From Arion vulgaris (Eukaryota; Mollusca; Gastropoda; Stylommatophora; Arionidae), in NCBI GenBank assembly GCA_020796225.1, contig CM036765.1:36856066-36920065 (forward strand): a stretch of DNA of 64,000 bases, read 5' to 3'. Under the pieces are notes generated by a model. It had not been told where the DNA came from. It did no database searches and saw only the letters and a program-made list of their open reading frames with translations. The first letter of the stretch is position 1. The number at the start of each line of letters is the position of its first letter. This document shows positions 11,049 to 21,900 of the stretch, one piece after another. Both the position numbers and the translations under genes were made by a program.

Positions 11049-12432
11049 CTGGGAGACGAAGAAATACCAGCAAACTGGAGAGAAGGATACCTGGTGAAGC
11101 TACCAAAGAAAGGGACCTTCAGAAGTGTGAAAACTATAGGGAATAATGCTGTTGTCAGTACCTGGGAAAATACTAAGCAGAGTCATCCTGGAGAGACTGA
11201 GAGATGCCATCGATATAAAGCTAAGAGATGAACAGGCAGGCTTCCAACCAAATAGATCCTGTGCTGACCAGATAGCCACATTACGTATAATAATAGAGCA
11301 AAGTATTGAATGGAAATCCCCACTTTATATCAGATTTGTTGATTATGAGAAGGCTTTTGACAGTATTGATAAGGAAACCCTTTGGAAATTAATGAGGCAT
11401 TATGGAATCCCACAGAAAATTATTAACCTAATAAAGCAACATATACAGATATGAAATGTAGAGTTCTTCATGAAGGTAAACTAACAGATACTTTCGGAAT
11501 AGAAACAGGAGTGCGTCAGGGATGTCTTCTATCACCTTTGTTGTTCTTACTGACAATAGACTGGATTATGAAGACCACAGTAACTAACACCAGAAATGGA
11601 ATCCAATGGACTCTGACAGAGCAACTAGATGATCTGGACTTCGCTGATGATATAGCCCTTCTGTCACATACACGAAATCAGATGCAGGATAAGCTAAACA
11701 CATTGAATCAAAGGTCCCAGCAACTAGGGCTGAACATTCATAAGGGAAAGACAAAGATATTGAGAATTAACCAAGCAAACGACAACTCGATCTCCCTGGG
11801 GAAATCCCACTTCAAGAGGTAGAATCATACACATATTTGGGCAGCAACGTAGACAAAGAGGGTGGAACAGATAGAGATGTTAAAATAAGAATACAGAAGG
11901 CAAGAGGAGCTTTCATTGCACTGGGAAACATTTGGAAGTCCAAAGAAATCAAATCTAGAACAAAAATTCGGATATTGAACTCTAATGTTAAAGCAGTTCT
12001 ACTGTATGGGTCAGAAACATGGAGATCAACTAAAACAATAGCGCATAAATTGCAAACATTCATCAACTGGTGTCTGCGCAGAATAGAGGGAATAAGATGG
12101 TATGATAGGGTCACAAATGAGGAACTTATGGAGAGAACAAGACAGATTCCAGTGAACGAACAGGTTAAAAAGACGCTGGCGCTGGATAGGACACACTTTG
12201 CGAAAACCGGAGGGGGAATATAACAAGAAGGGTCCTTGCCTGGAACCTGCAGGGACAGCGAAAGAAGGGAGGCCGAGAAATACATGGAGACGAGATTTGG
12301 AGGCGGAGATCAACAATATAAAGAAGAGCTGGAGGGAGCTACAGGAGATAGCTAGAGATAGGAAGACTTGGCATGAGTTGGTTGAGGGCCTATGCCCCAA
12401 CCCGGGGTAAAAAGGCAAAGAGAGAGAGAGAG
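11049..12432 (+). mobile_element. RTE-like LINE (subfamily A), 11-bp TSD
   Basis: 1384-bp 5'-truncated non-LTR retrotransposon. The reverse transcriptase shows FVDYEKAFDSIDKETLW, GVRQGCLLSPLLF and LDDLDFADDIALLSH (FADD active site), then YLGSNVDKEGGTDRD, LLYGSETW and CLRRIEGIRWYDR. At least three frameshifts break the frame. The 3' end is (AG)n. TSD ATTCATCATCA lies at 11038-11048 and 12433-12443. It is nearly identical to 22699-24539, so recent. No RNase H domain, consistent with the RTE clade. Confidence 0.93.
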
Positions 12433-12685
12433 ATTCATCATCAGGTACGGGCCGACTGGTGTAGGCGATCATGGATATCCACAAATCGCTGTCTCTTGTG
12501 TATGCTATCAACTCAGATGACGACGCTCTACCGTGACATGAAGTCAGGCTATCCAAAATTGTATCTCTCTGTGTTCCACTGTCTCGTCTACCCTCAATTT
12601 TACCGTCGTCACAATGTGTTCTAAATATCCCTCCTCATCACATGCCCGAAAAATGATGACTGCCTCTTTCATTTATTTATGGGTT

Positions 12686-12895
12686 TTTTTGGGTTTTTTC
12701 CGATCCAGAAGCACTTGAGCTGAAAGCTCTTCGGCTCTGTGCCATGGACATCGTAACCCTTCGGTTCGGCGCCACGAACACCGTAAATCTGGGAAATCTG
12801 TGGCTTTTCTGCCAGTCTGCGGAATTGAACCCGCACACACAGAGGACTTGTCACCCGTAGTCTAACGCGCTACGAACACGTTGGGCAGGCGGGCA
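12686..12895 (-). mobile_element. SINE-T (tRNA-derived)
   Basis: Minus strand starts near GTGTTCGTAGCGCGTTAGAC and carries the B box GGGTTCAATTCCGC. The body includes GTTCGTGGCGCCGAACCGAA and ends AAGTGCTTCTGGATCGG then A-rich. Other copies: 43312-43514 and the complete 50277-50487. Confidence 0.85.
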
Positions 12896-13011
12896 ATTGA
12901 TGATAAGCTTTCTCGTGTCTTGATCTCATTCAACACTAGTCATTTTAGCAGTCCATGGATTCTCATCATTCTTCTGTAAAACCACATCTCTGTGGTACTG
13001 TAGTATTATAA

Positions 13012-13746
13012 TAATATCCATCCATCGCAATCGATGACAACAATCTCAGACGTGTGCTGTTGCACATCTCTGGTGTGTGCGGAGGTGACTGTAGAGTCCA
13101 ATTCTATAACACAATCCCCTACCACAGGTGGGGCATACAAGATCACGGTTAGACGTGTGCGAGTTGTGTGTTCTGTCTTTTCGTGTAGCTCGTTTTCTCT
13201 GTGCCTCAACGGTACAATGATTCTCATCTATGCTGGTTTCTCTTTGTTGTTACAGCGCCACATTTGGCGATCTTGCGCAAGGGATTCCAGCACGTGGTGT
13301 CTATATCGAAGCATTTCAGAGACACTTTAAGAGTGTCTTTAAAGCGTTTTTCTCTCTACCAGCAGAACGTCTGCCCCTTCAAGTTTGCCATACATCAACT
13401 GTTTTGGGATGCGTATATCAGGCATTCGAGCAACGTGACCGGCCCATCTCACTTGGGCCTTCTGCAGCAGGGTGTTGACGCTTGGGATCTTTGCTCTTGT
13501 GAGAACTCCGCTATCTGGAATTTTGTCCTGCCAGTTTATTTTTGGTATTCTGCGTAGACAGCTTGTGTGGAAGTGGTTTAGTTTTCTTGCGTGTCTGCTA
13601 TACACTGTCCATGTCTCGCTTGCGTACAGCAGCGTGGTTAGCACTATGGCCTGGTAAACTTTCAGCTTTGTGGCTACGCTTATCCCTTCCGCCCCACACA
13701 GTGACACGTAGCCTTTCGAACGCAGCACTGGCTTTGGATATCTTAT
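13012..13746 (-). mobile_element. LINE with (ATT)n tail, 13-bp TSD
   Basis: Minus-strand coding end of a non-LTR element: TKLKVYQAIVLTTLLYASETW, HARKLNHFHTSCLRR, LQKAQVRWAGHVARMPD. A short zinc-knuckle-like region follows in broken frame, then an ATT-rich tail. TSD TGTAGTATTATAA lies at 12999-13011 and 13747-13759. Relatives: 61887-62388 and the 3' stub at 41392-41440. Confidence 0.9.
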
Positions 13747-13797
13747 TGTAGTATTATAAAAACGATAACAATACACAGCATCTTATATCGATTGGTC

Positions 13798-14046
13798 TTC
13801 TTCTTTGCGTTCGTTCTTTACGACCAATTTTAATCACTCTTTGTGATATTTTTATCTTTGCCAAGAACGTGTATACGTTGCACATTGGTTTAGTAGGCCC
13901 CTAAATGCATAGACTTCTACACGTTTAGGACATGTGCATCTGATTTCAGCCAAACCTCCTTAGTCGCCTCTTACGACATGCGTGGCAGGTAACAGTGGTT
14001 CTATTCTTTACACTCCAAATTTGGGCACCGGTAACCACTCGGGCGG
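13798..14046 (-). mobile_element. SINE-A, full length
   Basis: Reverse-oriented, from (CTT)n to the CCGAGTGGTTACCGGTGCCC head. Only a 4-base GGTC repeat is visible at the flanks, so the TSD is not convincing. Confidence 0.88.
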
Positions 14047-14061
14047 TCATGTTCCTTATCT

Positions 14062-15195
14062 TTTTTGGTGTCTATTTATGGGGTCACAGTAGATGTCGCT
14101 GAGCCTCACAAACTGTGCCCAGTCAACTTTTTTTGTAGTTCCACTGGGTCACTATTTTTGGACTTGGGTGAAATATCTGATTTTCAAGGAGAGCTTGACT
14201 GGTTTGTGGTCACTGTCTCCTAGCTGTTCCATGAAGGTTCGATCCAAGTTGTGGGCTATGTCACCGGTGGCAAAAACGAGGTCTGCGGGATATATTTTTC
14301 TGTGTTCTTGAGAAGATGGTTGGTGGGTCATTCAGTCCATTCCTGAGCTGCATGTTGTTATCTATTTCCACTGTTCTACCCCCTTTACATTGGGGTCTTG
14401 GTATCCCCACTTTTCTGAGTGACTGTTAAAATCTCCTACTAATAGAGAATTTGTATTGGTCAGTGTCATGGTTTCCAGTATAAGGGGTCTGTTAGTTTGA
14501 ATCTGTTAGTTGTCTACAAAGATGTCAATTCCTATGATTTCTGCTTCCCATTTGTATCTTTTTCTCATGTCTGCATACTGGGGCAGTTCTGTAGGATATA
14601 ATTCCTATGATTTCTGCTTCCCATTTGTGCCAACCTCTTCCAGCAGTAAGTTTTGGCCACTCTCGTGATGGTAGGTCTGACATTCTTACTGCGTGGCTAA
14701 ATCTCCGAGACAGATTGGCGACCGTAGAATTCGTTATCCCATTCCTCATTGTGAGAGATCGTTGCACCATGTTATGCGCCTTACGGCCTGGTGCATCCGT
14801 TTTCTGCAAAGCATTTGTTTCGGGTTTGCATTACCTAGCGGACACGTACATCTGATTTCAGCCAAACCTCCTTAGTCGCCTCTTACGACATACGAGGCAG
14901 GTAACAGTGGTTCTATTCTTTACACCCCAAATTTGGGCCCCGGTAACCACTCAGGCGGTTTCCTGAATCAAGGCAAGGTCTTTTTTTTACTGCTAGGCCT
15001 GCTTTTTTGGTGTAAATATCCTCGGCCTTCCAGCGGATTATGTTGAGTCTCCTGAGTCTGGTGGATTTTGATCTGCAAGGTTTTCCTGCCGCTCCTTTGC
15101 ACGGCGACTACATTTGGGAGAGTTTTTTTCAAATATGTAATCAACTGGCTGTAGCGTCCAACCATTGACAGAGCACCGTCGGCAGCAGACAAGAT
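14062..15195 (-). mobile_element. LINE endonuclease region, interrupted by SINE-A head
   Basis: The minus strand opens an AP-endonuclease reading: a segment ending in a DLALIQET-like motif (catalytic Glu) near 14965-14990, and later a DFNSHSEKWGYQD-type motif near 14390-14440. The second half ends with a SDHKPVKLSLK-like motif near 14190. Frames are broken throughout. A direct repeat (AATTCCTATGATTTCTGCTT) occurs at 14530 and 14600. A SINE-A head splits it at 14838-14958. Confidence 0.6.
14838..14958 (-). mobile_element. SINE-A head only (3'-truncated), nested in LINE
   Basis: Reverse copy covering only the 5' half of SINE-A. It ends, in element orientation, at almost the same position as the copies at 9505 and 21508. 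Confidence 0.8.
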
Positions 15196-15317
15196 ATTAT
15201 TCAGCGGAATTCTTTTTCTTAAAAATGGTATTCCAATACGTCAAATACATATTTTTCTTTATTGTCCATTTCAAATGTTCTTGCAAATAATAGTTCTTGA
15301 CAAATGTTTTCATCTTT

Positions 15318-15592
15318 TATGAAGCGAACGGCCTCTGCAATCATTCGCCACCATTGTGTGTATTACTGTCAATTCTAAAGTTTGATGATCATTTTGTTGT
15401 TCTTATGCAAAATTATATAACAAAAACGTTTTTTGCATCAACCAAGCTACCTACCAATTAGTTAAACATATATTCATAATGTCGTGAGATATATAAGACT
15501 GCTTGTAAAAAATCACTGGTATGCATCAGATAGATTTCTTAGAAATTAAACCTTTGTGTTTACGAATTTTGGAACGAACTTTAGTTAAATTA
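15318..15592 (+). repeat. Dispersed repeat E, copy 1
   Basis: Shares TATATAACAAAAACGTTTTT, GCATCAACCAAGCTACCTAC and a further 150 bases with 40165-40405, same orientation. Class unknown; no coding frame. Confidence 0.7.
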
Positions 15593-15851
15593 CTAAGGTC
15601 TTGTTACTTCGGCAAATTGACGACACTTGCCAATATTGCTGTAGTGCTACGTAAACCGCAGCACACCAACCCTAAGAGTTGAATAGGGAAATAATATAAG
15701 CGCTGGCAGTCTGAAATGTTGTGCAAAACTCATAATGTACGTGTTTTCCCTTTCATTAGCACCAGTCTAGCGACTTTTCTGTAGCCATCTTGAATCTAGC
15801 GACAAAATTCGACAATTTGCTTTGTTCGTAATCGCATAATGGCACGCCGTG

Positions 15852-15885
15852 TATAAATAGGTATAACCGTGTCAATTTTTCATTG
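15852..15885 (+). promoter_or_regulatory. TATA box plus initiator, candidate gene 2 promoter
   Basis: TATAAATA at 15852-15859, and TTCATTG at 15880-15886 with its A at 15882, exactly 30 bases downstream: the classic pol II core spacing. An ATG at 15898 opens a 14-15 codon frame ending at a possible GTAAAT donor (15942). It does not join gene 2 in frame, so it would be 5' leader or a short upstream frame. Assignment to gene 2 is inference from position and strand. Confidence 0.35.
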
Positions 15886-15942
15886 GACTGGCAGAAAATG
15901 GAAAGACGCCGAAATTGTAGGAGCCGGGGAAATATCACATGG

Positions 15943-17600
15943 TAAATTATTTTGTTATTTTGTTTTAGCCAAACAGCTAAAATAAATACCAATTAAGTTA
16001 TCAATGATTAAATTGATTAATCGTTGATAATCATGATTCATGTAATTGTAACATTTTTCAAGTGTAGTGACATAATAAATAATATAAATATGTGGTCAAT
16101 GTTAGTCTTTCTTATAAGTTATAGTATTATGTAATATGTATAGTTCCAAGTATAGTACTGAAGTACTACCGTAATGAGTAGGATCGTTTAAATGTAAATA
16201 AAATGATTTTGAGTCCATTAATTTCACAATAACAAAATGCATAGTATTCAATTTTGTGTGTAGGCGAAAATTCAAACTGGGTCGCATGTCCTCGCCACGT
16301 GGTCCAGTGTACATGAAATATATTTCAGTGCTAGCTACACGTAACACTGTAACGTTGTATTTCTTTTCACCACTCATACTGTAAAAGGTAGAACAAACCT
16401 TATTGATGACACACAGTTGTAGCTAAAAGTCTGGTTACCAGGTGACTTACATCTATACAATGGTACTTTACCAGCTATGACTTTCAAGAGTTGGCGAAAA
16501 CCCACGTGGGTTTCAAGCATGGGATTGGGGGGAATTTAGACTGATTTTACATGAATCATAATCATTAAAAGACTTAGATTGTGAGTGCGAGACAGTGAAT
16601 GAACATACTTTGCTAAAAATTACTTACAAGTTACATCATGATTTTATATTAAATTGTTATATATATATATAATAATATATATAAAATTATGTAGTTTATC
16701 CTAGTGATGTGTATCTATGTTTAGTATGCAGTTTTCAAGTTATGATGTAATAGTAATTTTCGCCTGTATGACTTATATACAATATATAATTGAATCATCT
16801 TGAATGTATTTACTCAAAGCATTATTTCTAAGGGGAAAACACTAAAATGAGTGTTTTATCAACTATATTTGAACACATTGCTATTTAAAATTGTATCTAA
16901 TGGGTATACATACATTAATCTGATTGCAATTATAGTTCTATAATTCTATAAATTTAAGATAACCACAGTACTTGTTGTGGTGTTTGTAGTGTAGAGTTAG
17001 GAAAGTATATAAATTTAAGATAATCATTCACTTGTATATTCGCACACTACCTTAGATCCACACATCCGGGAGTGTAAGTGGTGTCATGTTTGTTGGTCCT
17101 GCTCTGACCTGTACATGTTCGCCCATCTCCCAAACAACCTTACCGGCTGTTCATGGAGTGTGCTTGAGTCATTGGTGTGCAACATTATTATACCTCTTTG
17201 TTGTAGGCTTATTTGCTATCTGTATGTGAGAACATGGCATTTGTTCTATCATTGTACAGAGGCAGCCTCCGCAAAGGGACAATTCCCATCATGATCATCT
17301 ATTTGAATTGTATTAACCATACTATTATAAATAACGAAATAGTTTTTCTCATTTGACATTTACATGATAGGACAGATGATAGGTGACTGTCGGTGTCATG
17401 ATTTAAATAGTTTTTAAGTAATCAAGGTGTCTTTTGGAAATTAAAAAATATATATTAGCAGTACATAGGACCTTGATCTTTGTGTTAGCAACACTTAGAA
17501 AATGCTAATTTCATGTTGCCATCTAATCTTTAATTATAATTTCTGTACTTTCAAGATACTACTCAAGTTATTAAAGAACTGAAAATCTAATTGCACATTG
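15943..17600. other. Unassigned AT-rich stretch
   Basis: Presumed first intron of gene 2 if the promoter call is right. No TE recognised. Contains short (TA)n near 16660-16690 and a 16-bp palindrome at 16498. Confidence 0.3.
16498..16513. promoter_or_regulatory. 16-bp perfect palindrome with E-box core
   Basis: AAACCCACGTGGGTTT, centred on CACGTG, the bHLH E-box. Could bind a homodimer. It lies 0.6 kb downstream of the candidate promoter. Regulatory role is only inferred. Confidence 0.3.
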
Positions 17601-17621
17601 TGTAATTTCTTTTATTACCAG

Positions 17622-17740
17622 ATGGCTGCCACTGAGTTTTGTCTATACAGTAGTGCTCTACCTTATGATTGACAGTCTTTATGGATGTGCAGACTGTCAA
17701 CATCTCACCATGAAGCACTGGGAAAACTCAAAACTTTTCT
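17622..17740 (+). CDS. Gene 2 exon with start codon (coding from 17685)
   Basis: Acceptor TTTTATTACCAG ends at 17621 and donor GTAAGT starts at 17741. An in-frame TGA upstream of 17685 rules out extension of this frame within the exon. The stretch 17622-17684 would be 5' leader and itself starts ATGGCTGCC, a short upstream frame of 16 codons. Confidence 0.4.
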
Positions 17741-18856
17741 GTAAGTGATTCTATGCTGTTTTATCAATTCAACATACCTAGTTTAGTATTTTATTATTAG
17801 TAAGATTGATATTAAACATAATGGTGTCAATATATTTATGGGTGAATAGGATCTGGTATAAGTTGATATAAAGTGGAAAGTAGTGTGTTCATATAATCGA
17901 AAGTCTTGATCCAGTTATTTATAACATTTGATACACACATTTGCTATAATGTGAAGTTATTTGTCTCTCAAATTGTTTTCTTGATGATGAATATTGACAA
18001 GCATATGTCAGAAATTTATGTTGACACTATATTAAACTGAAAGAAAATGAAATTGGAGATTTTAGAACATAGTGATGTATAGGACCATTGTGTCACAATT
18101 TTTGAATGTCCCCACTCATCCATGAGTACCATGTGAAGATACGAATTGTCTCATTGGTTGGGTACTTCTTTGCGTTCGTTCTTTACAACCAATTTTAATC
18201 ACTCTGTGATAGGTTTGATCTTTGCCAAGAATGTCTATACGTTGCACATTGGTTTGGTATGCCCCTAAACCTATAGACTTACACGTTTAGGGCATGTGCA
18301 TTCGATTTCAGCCAAACCTCCTTTGTCGCCCCTTGCGACATGCGGGACAGGTAACAGTGGTTCTATTCTTTTCACCCCAAATTTGGGCCCTGGTAACCAC
18401 TCGAGTGATTGGGTACTCATTCTCTACATTTTACTTTAGTTAAAAACATCAAGTGAACTTGCTACCTGGATCCGCTTGGAACTTCCCCTTACATAAACGC
18501 AACTCCCTAGAATATGCAGTCCAAAATCATTGTTTCAAGCTCTTTATGGAGAACAATGATTCGAGGTTGGACAAGCTTCACTCATCTCATTTTACCTATA
18601 ATGCATTCCATATTATAAAAATATGCAGAATTGAAAGAATAGTGATTCTATGTGTCAGGCGTGTACATAATAAAGTACATAATTATAAAGTAATATATAT
18701 AAGTATTATAAAATATATATATATATAAAATAATATATATATATATATATATATATATTTTATATATATATATATATATTTTATATATATATATATATTT
18801 TATAATACTTATATATATTACTTTTATAATTATGTACTTTATTATGTACACGCCTG

Positions 18857-18907
<51 letters not shown>

Positions 18908-21900
18908 CCACATTCCAAAAAGTGTGGAAAAGATGGTTTGCATTTTGGGCTAAGTGGTAATATAGCTAAAGCATGGGGCTGATAAAAACTACATTATCCT
19001 TCTCACATACAGTGGCCTCCCCCACCATTGTTGGCATCTGGGGATGATATAGTTAATGAATGTTTCTCAGTGATGCTTACAAGCACGTGTCTTAACATTT
19101 TATGTAGACTAATAAATATCTGAGAGAAACACAATCACCTTCTTAGAGCTACTCAACAGGTTACATAAATACATTAACATTTTAAAAGTTATAGGGTGGT
19201 CACAAAGTTTTGCCGTTTTGAAATATTTTGACAAATCCATGAATAAGATGGTGTGGTTTGTGCAGCAGCTATTTTTCTTTTTTGCGAATATTAGAATTTA
19301 AGTCATCCATAAGTTTAGAAAATTCAGTTGAACAGTACATTATTAAATTGTGTGAATTATTGACATAACACAAACTAATCTGAAATACTTTAAATCCAAC
19401 AAATTTTTGTAATTTCAATTTTGTTAAAGTTGCATCACCATTTCAGGGGTCAAACATGACACATAGAACCTGCATGAGTATGTGAAACATGTTTAATGTC
19501 ACGCACTTGCTATGATTAAAGATATCAAATGAACGTGAATGGCATTGAAACTGCATGGTTTTATTAATTGGCAAATATTTTATAGTAATTATGTGATCTG
19601 ATAGACAGTGGTGTCCTGGTGGCCATATGACGAAGACCGTATCATCTAAGATGGTTTGAAAGATTACTTTGGGCTAAGTTTAATATAGGTAAAGAATGGG
19701 GGTGGATAAAAATGTATCTTTCTCACATATGGTGGCCTCCCCACTAACAAATGCTTTATAGATTAGATATCTGAGCATGGGTAAAATTCTCAGCTCAGAA
19801 GTAAGACTTGTTGAAATTGATTGGCATCTGGAGATGATTTGATGTTTCTCAGTGATGCTTACAAGCACGTGTCTTAAAATTTTGTGTAGACTAATAAATA
19901 ACTGAGAGAAACACAATCACCTTCTTGAAGCTACTCAACAGGCCACATAATTTAACCAAATCTCACCATCTGCACTTGGCCTGTATGTTAACCCTTAAAT
20001 GCTTGCTTTTGATGACCTCAACTACTAGTAACAAGTTCCTTGCATTGAAAATGGGCATGTTATATATAGTTTGTAAGCAAATTTAAAATGTAACCATCTA
20101 GCTATGTGGTTTTAATTTCAGTGATGTAATATATCCATGCCATTTTGATGATGCTAAAATTATATTCTACAAATGGTAAATTAAAATCCACAGAAAGCAT
20201 AAAAATGTATGGAATATATCTTCCATTTTTAAACATCTAAACAAATTTACATATTTTTAAGAATAAATAATGCAGGCTGGTCTAGTAAGCAGCCCATAAA
20301 GATTAACATATTCACTATAATACATAAAACATTTAATCAATATATATAATTTGAACATAGAAGTATAAGATATTGAACATCATAGTGATACTTTATAGGC
20401 AGGAAAAAAGCATCTGATGTCTTCTAAACTGGACATTTTCTCTTGATTAAAACCTTTTTTAAAAATTTATTTTTACAAGCTCGACATTTGATTTTCATTT
20501 GATCTGAACATTTAAATTCCTCTAATTTTGGCAGTAATTAAATGTTAATCTCATTAAAATCTCTTTCAGTGCACTCTGCCTCGGGTGTCTCTTTGCCTCG
20601 TATCTCTTCAGCTGGAAGCTTTCAGGACATGACAAACATGGCATTGTTTATATCAATGTCAGTAAACGTCACCTATTAGACGAGCAGATGAAACGAGGAC
20701 AAGTAAGTTGCTTAATCTGAACTTTTTTGACAGGTGTTTAATTTCTAAAATCACAAATAGGATTAAATAATTAGGAACTTAAAATAAGTCAGATTTATGT
20801 TAAGTTATAACACGATTATTAATATAAACTGGGTGAAAAGGGTTTGTCGGATGGGAGGTAATGTGTTCAATCCATGTTTTTGATCACATATTTCTGCTAG
20901 TAATTCATAAGGTTTTCTTGGTGATGAATATTGACAAGCATATGTCAGAACTTTTATGTTGACACTGATTTGTACTGAGAGAAAACTTTTATGCAATCTC
21001 ATGTTGCCAGTAAACTTCAGCTATTTGCCTATCATTTATCTGAATATGTATATCTTTTTTTTTTTTTTACATTTCTAGCTGCAAGTTAAAAAAATTCTTG
21101 GCTCTTTCAACATTAGAGCACAAACTGTATGTGGTTAGTTAGCAACTGTTGAATTATGGAAATTAGTGCCAGACATGTTACAAAATTTTAGATCTGAGGG
21201 CTATCGTAGTGTTAAAATAGGTACTCTTGAAGTACTGTGACATTTATTTCTACAAAACCACTTAATGTAAATATAGGTAGAACGGTAATCAATAAATGAA
21301 TATTCTGGATCACCTGCTTTCAAGAGATTGCTAACTAAACTTAAGATATTGATACTGCTCATCTGTTGTGACTAGTCACCATTACAGCTTGGGGTGGAGT
21401 AGCGTTCCAATTCTAGTAACTAGTTGCGTAAATACTAGAACTAGTATTGCACATTTCCTCATGCAAATCTTGAATTGTTCATCGATCTGATTCATCCATG
21501 ATCTTCGCCACAGTGGTAACCGGGGTCAAATTTGGGGTGTAAAGAATGTACCTGCCACACGTAAGGGGTAACTAAGGAGGTTTGGCTGAAATTGGATGCA
21601 CATGTCCTAAATGTGTAGAATGTCAACCTGCTGCCTTGCAGGACATTGGACACGTTGGAAACTACACAGCAGGAATCTACACAGCAGGAATCTTACTGAA
21701 GTGCGTCTATTCACAAATTGTGGGGGAGTCACAAATTCACATAAGGTACACCCAACTGGCAGTCGATGGCCGGTATGGGATGGAATCAGTATCTGACATT
21801 TTTTATTGTTTTCCAATATCTTTTGACATTTGTCACATAGAATGCATTCTATCTGATCACTACTTGAGACAAGCATAACAGTTCTCTTAATGATGATTAA

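Noticed and set aside
11812..12556. Minus-strand frames of 157 and 176 codons
   Set aside because: Antisense of LINE subfamily A coding sequence.
15898..15941. ATG-initiated coding first exon (MERRRNCRSRGNIT)
   Set aside because: Joining its GTAAAT donor to the 17622 acceptor gives an immediate stop, and other acceptors do not keep the gene 2 frame. At most a leader or upstream frame.
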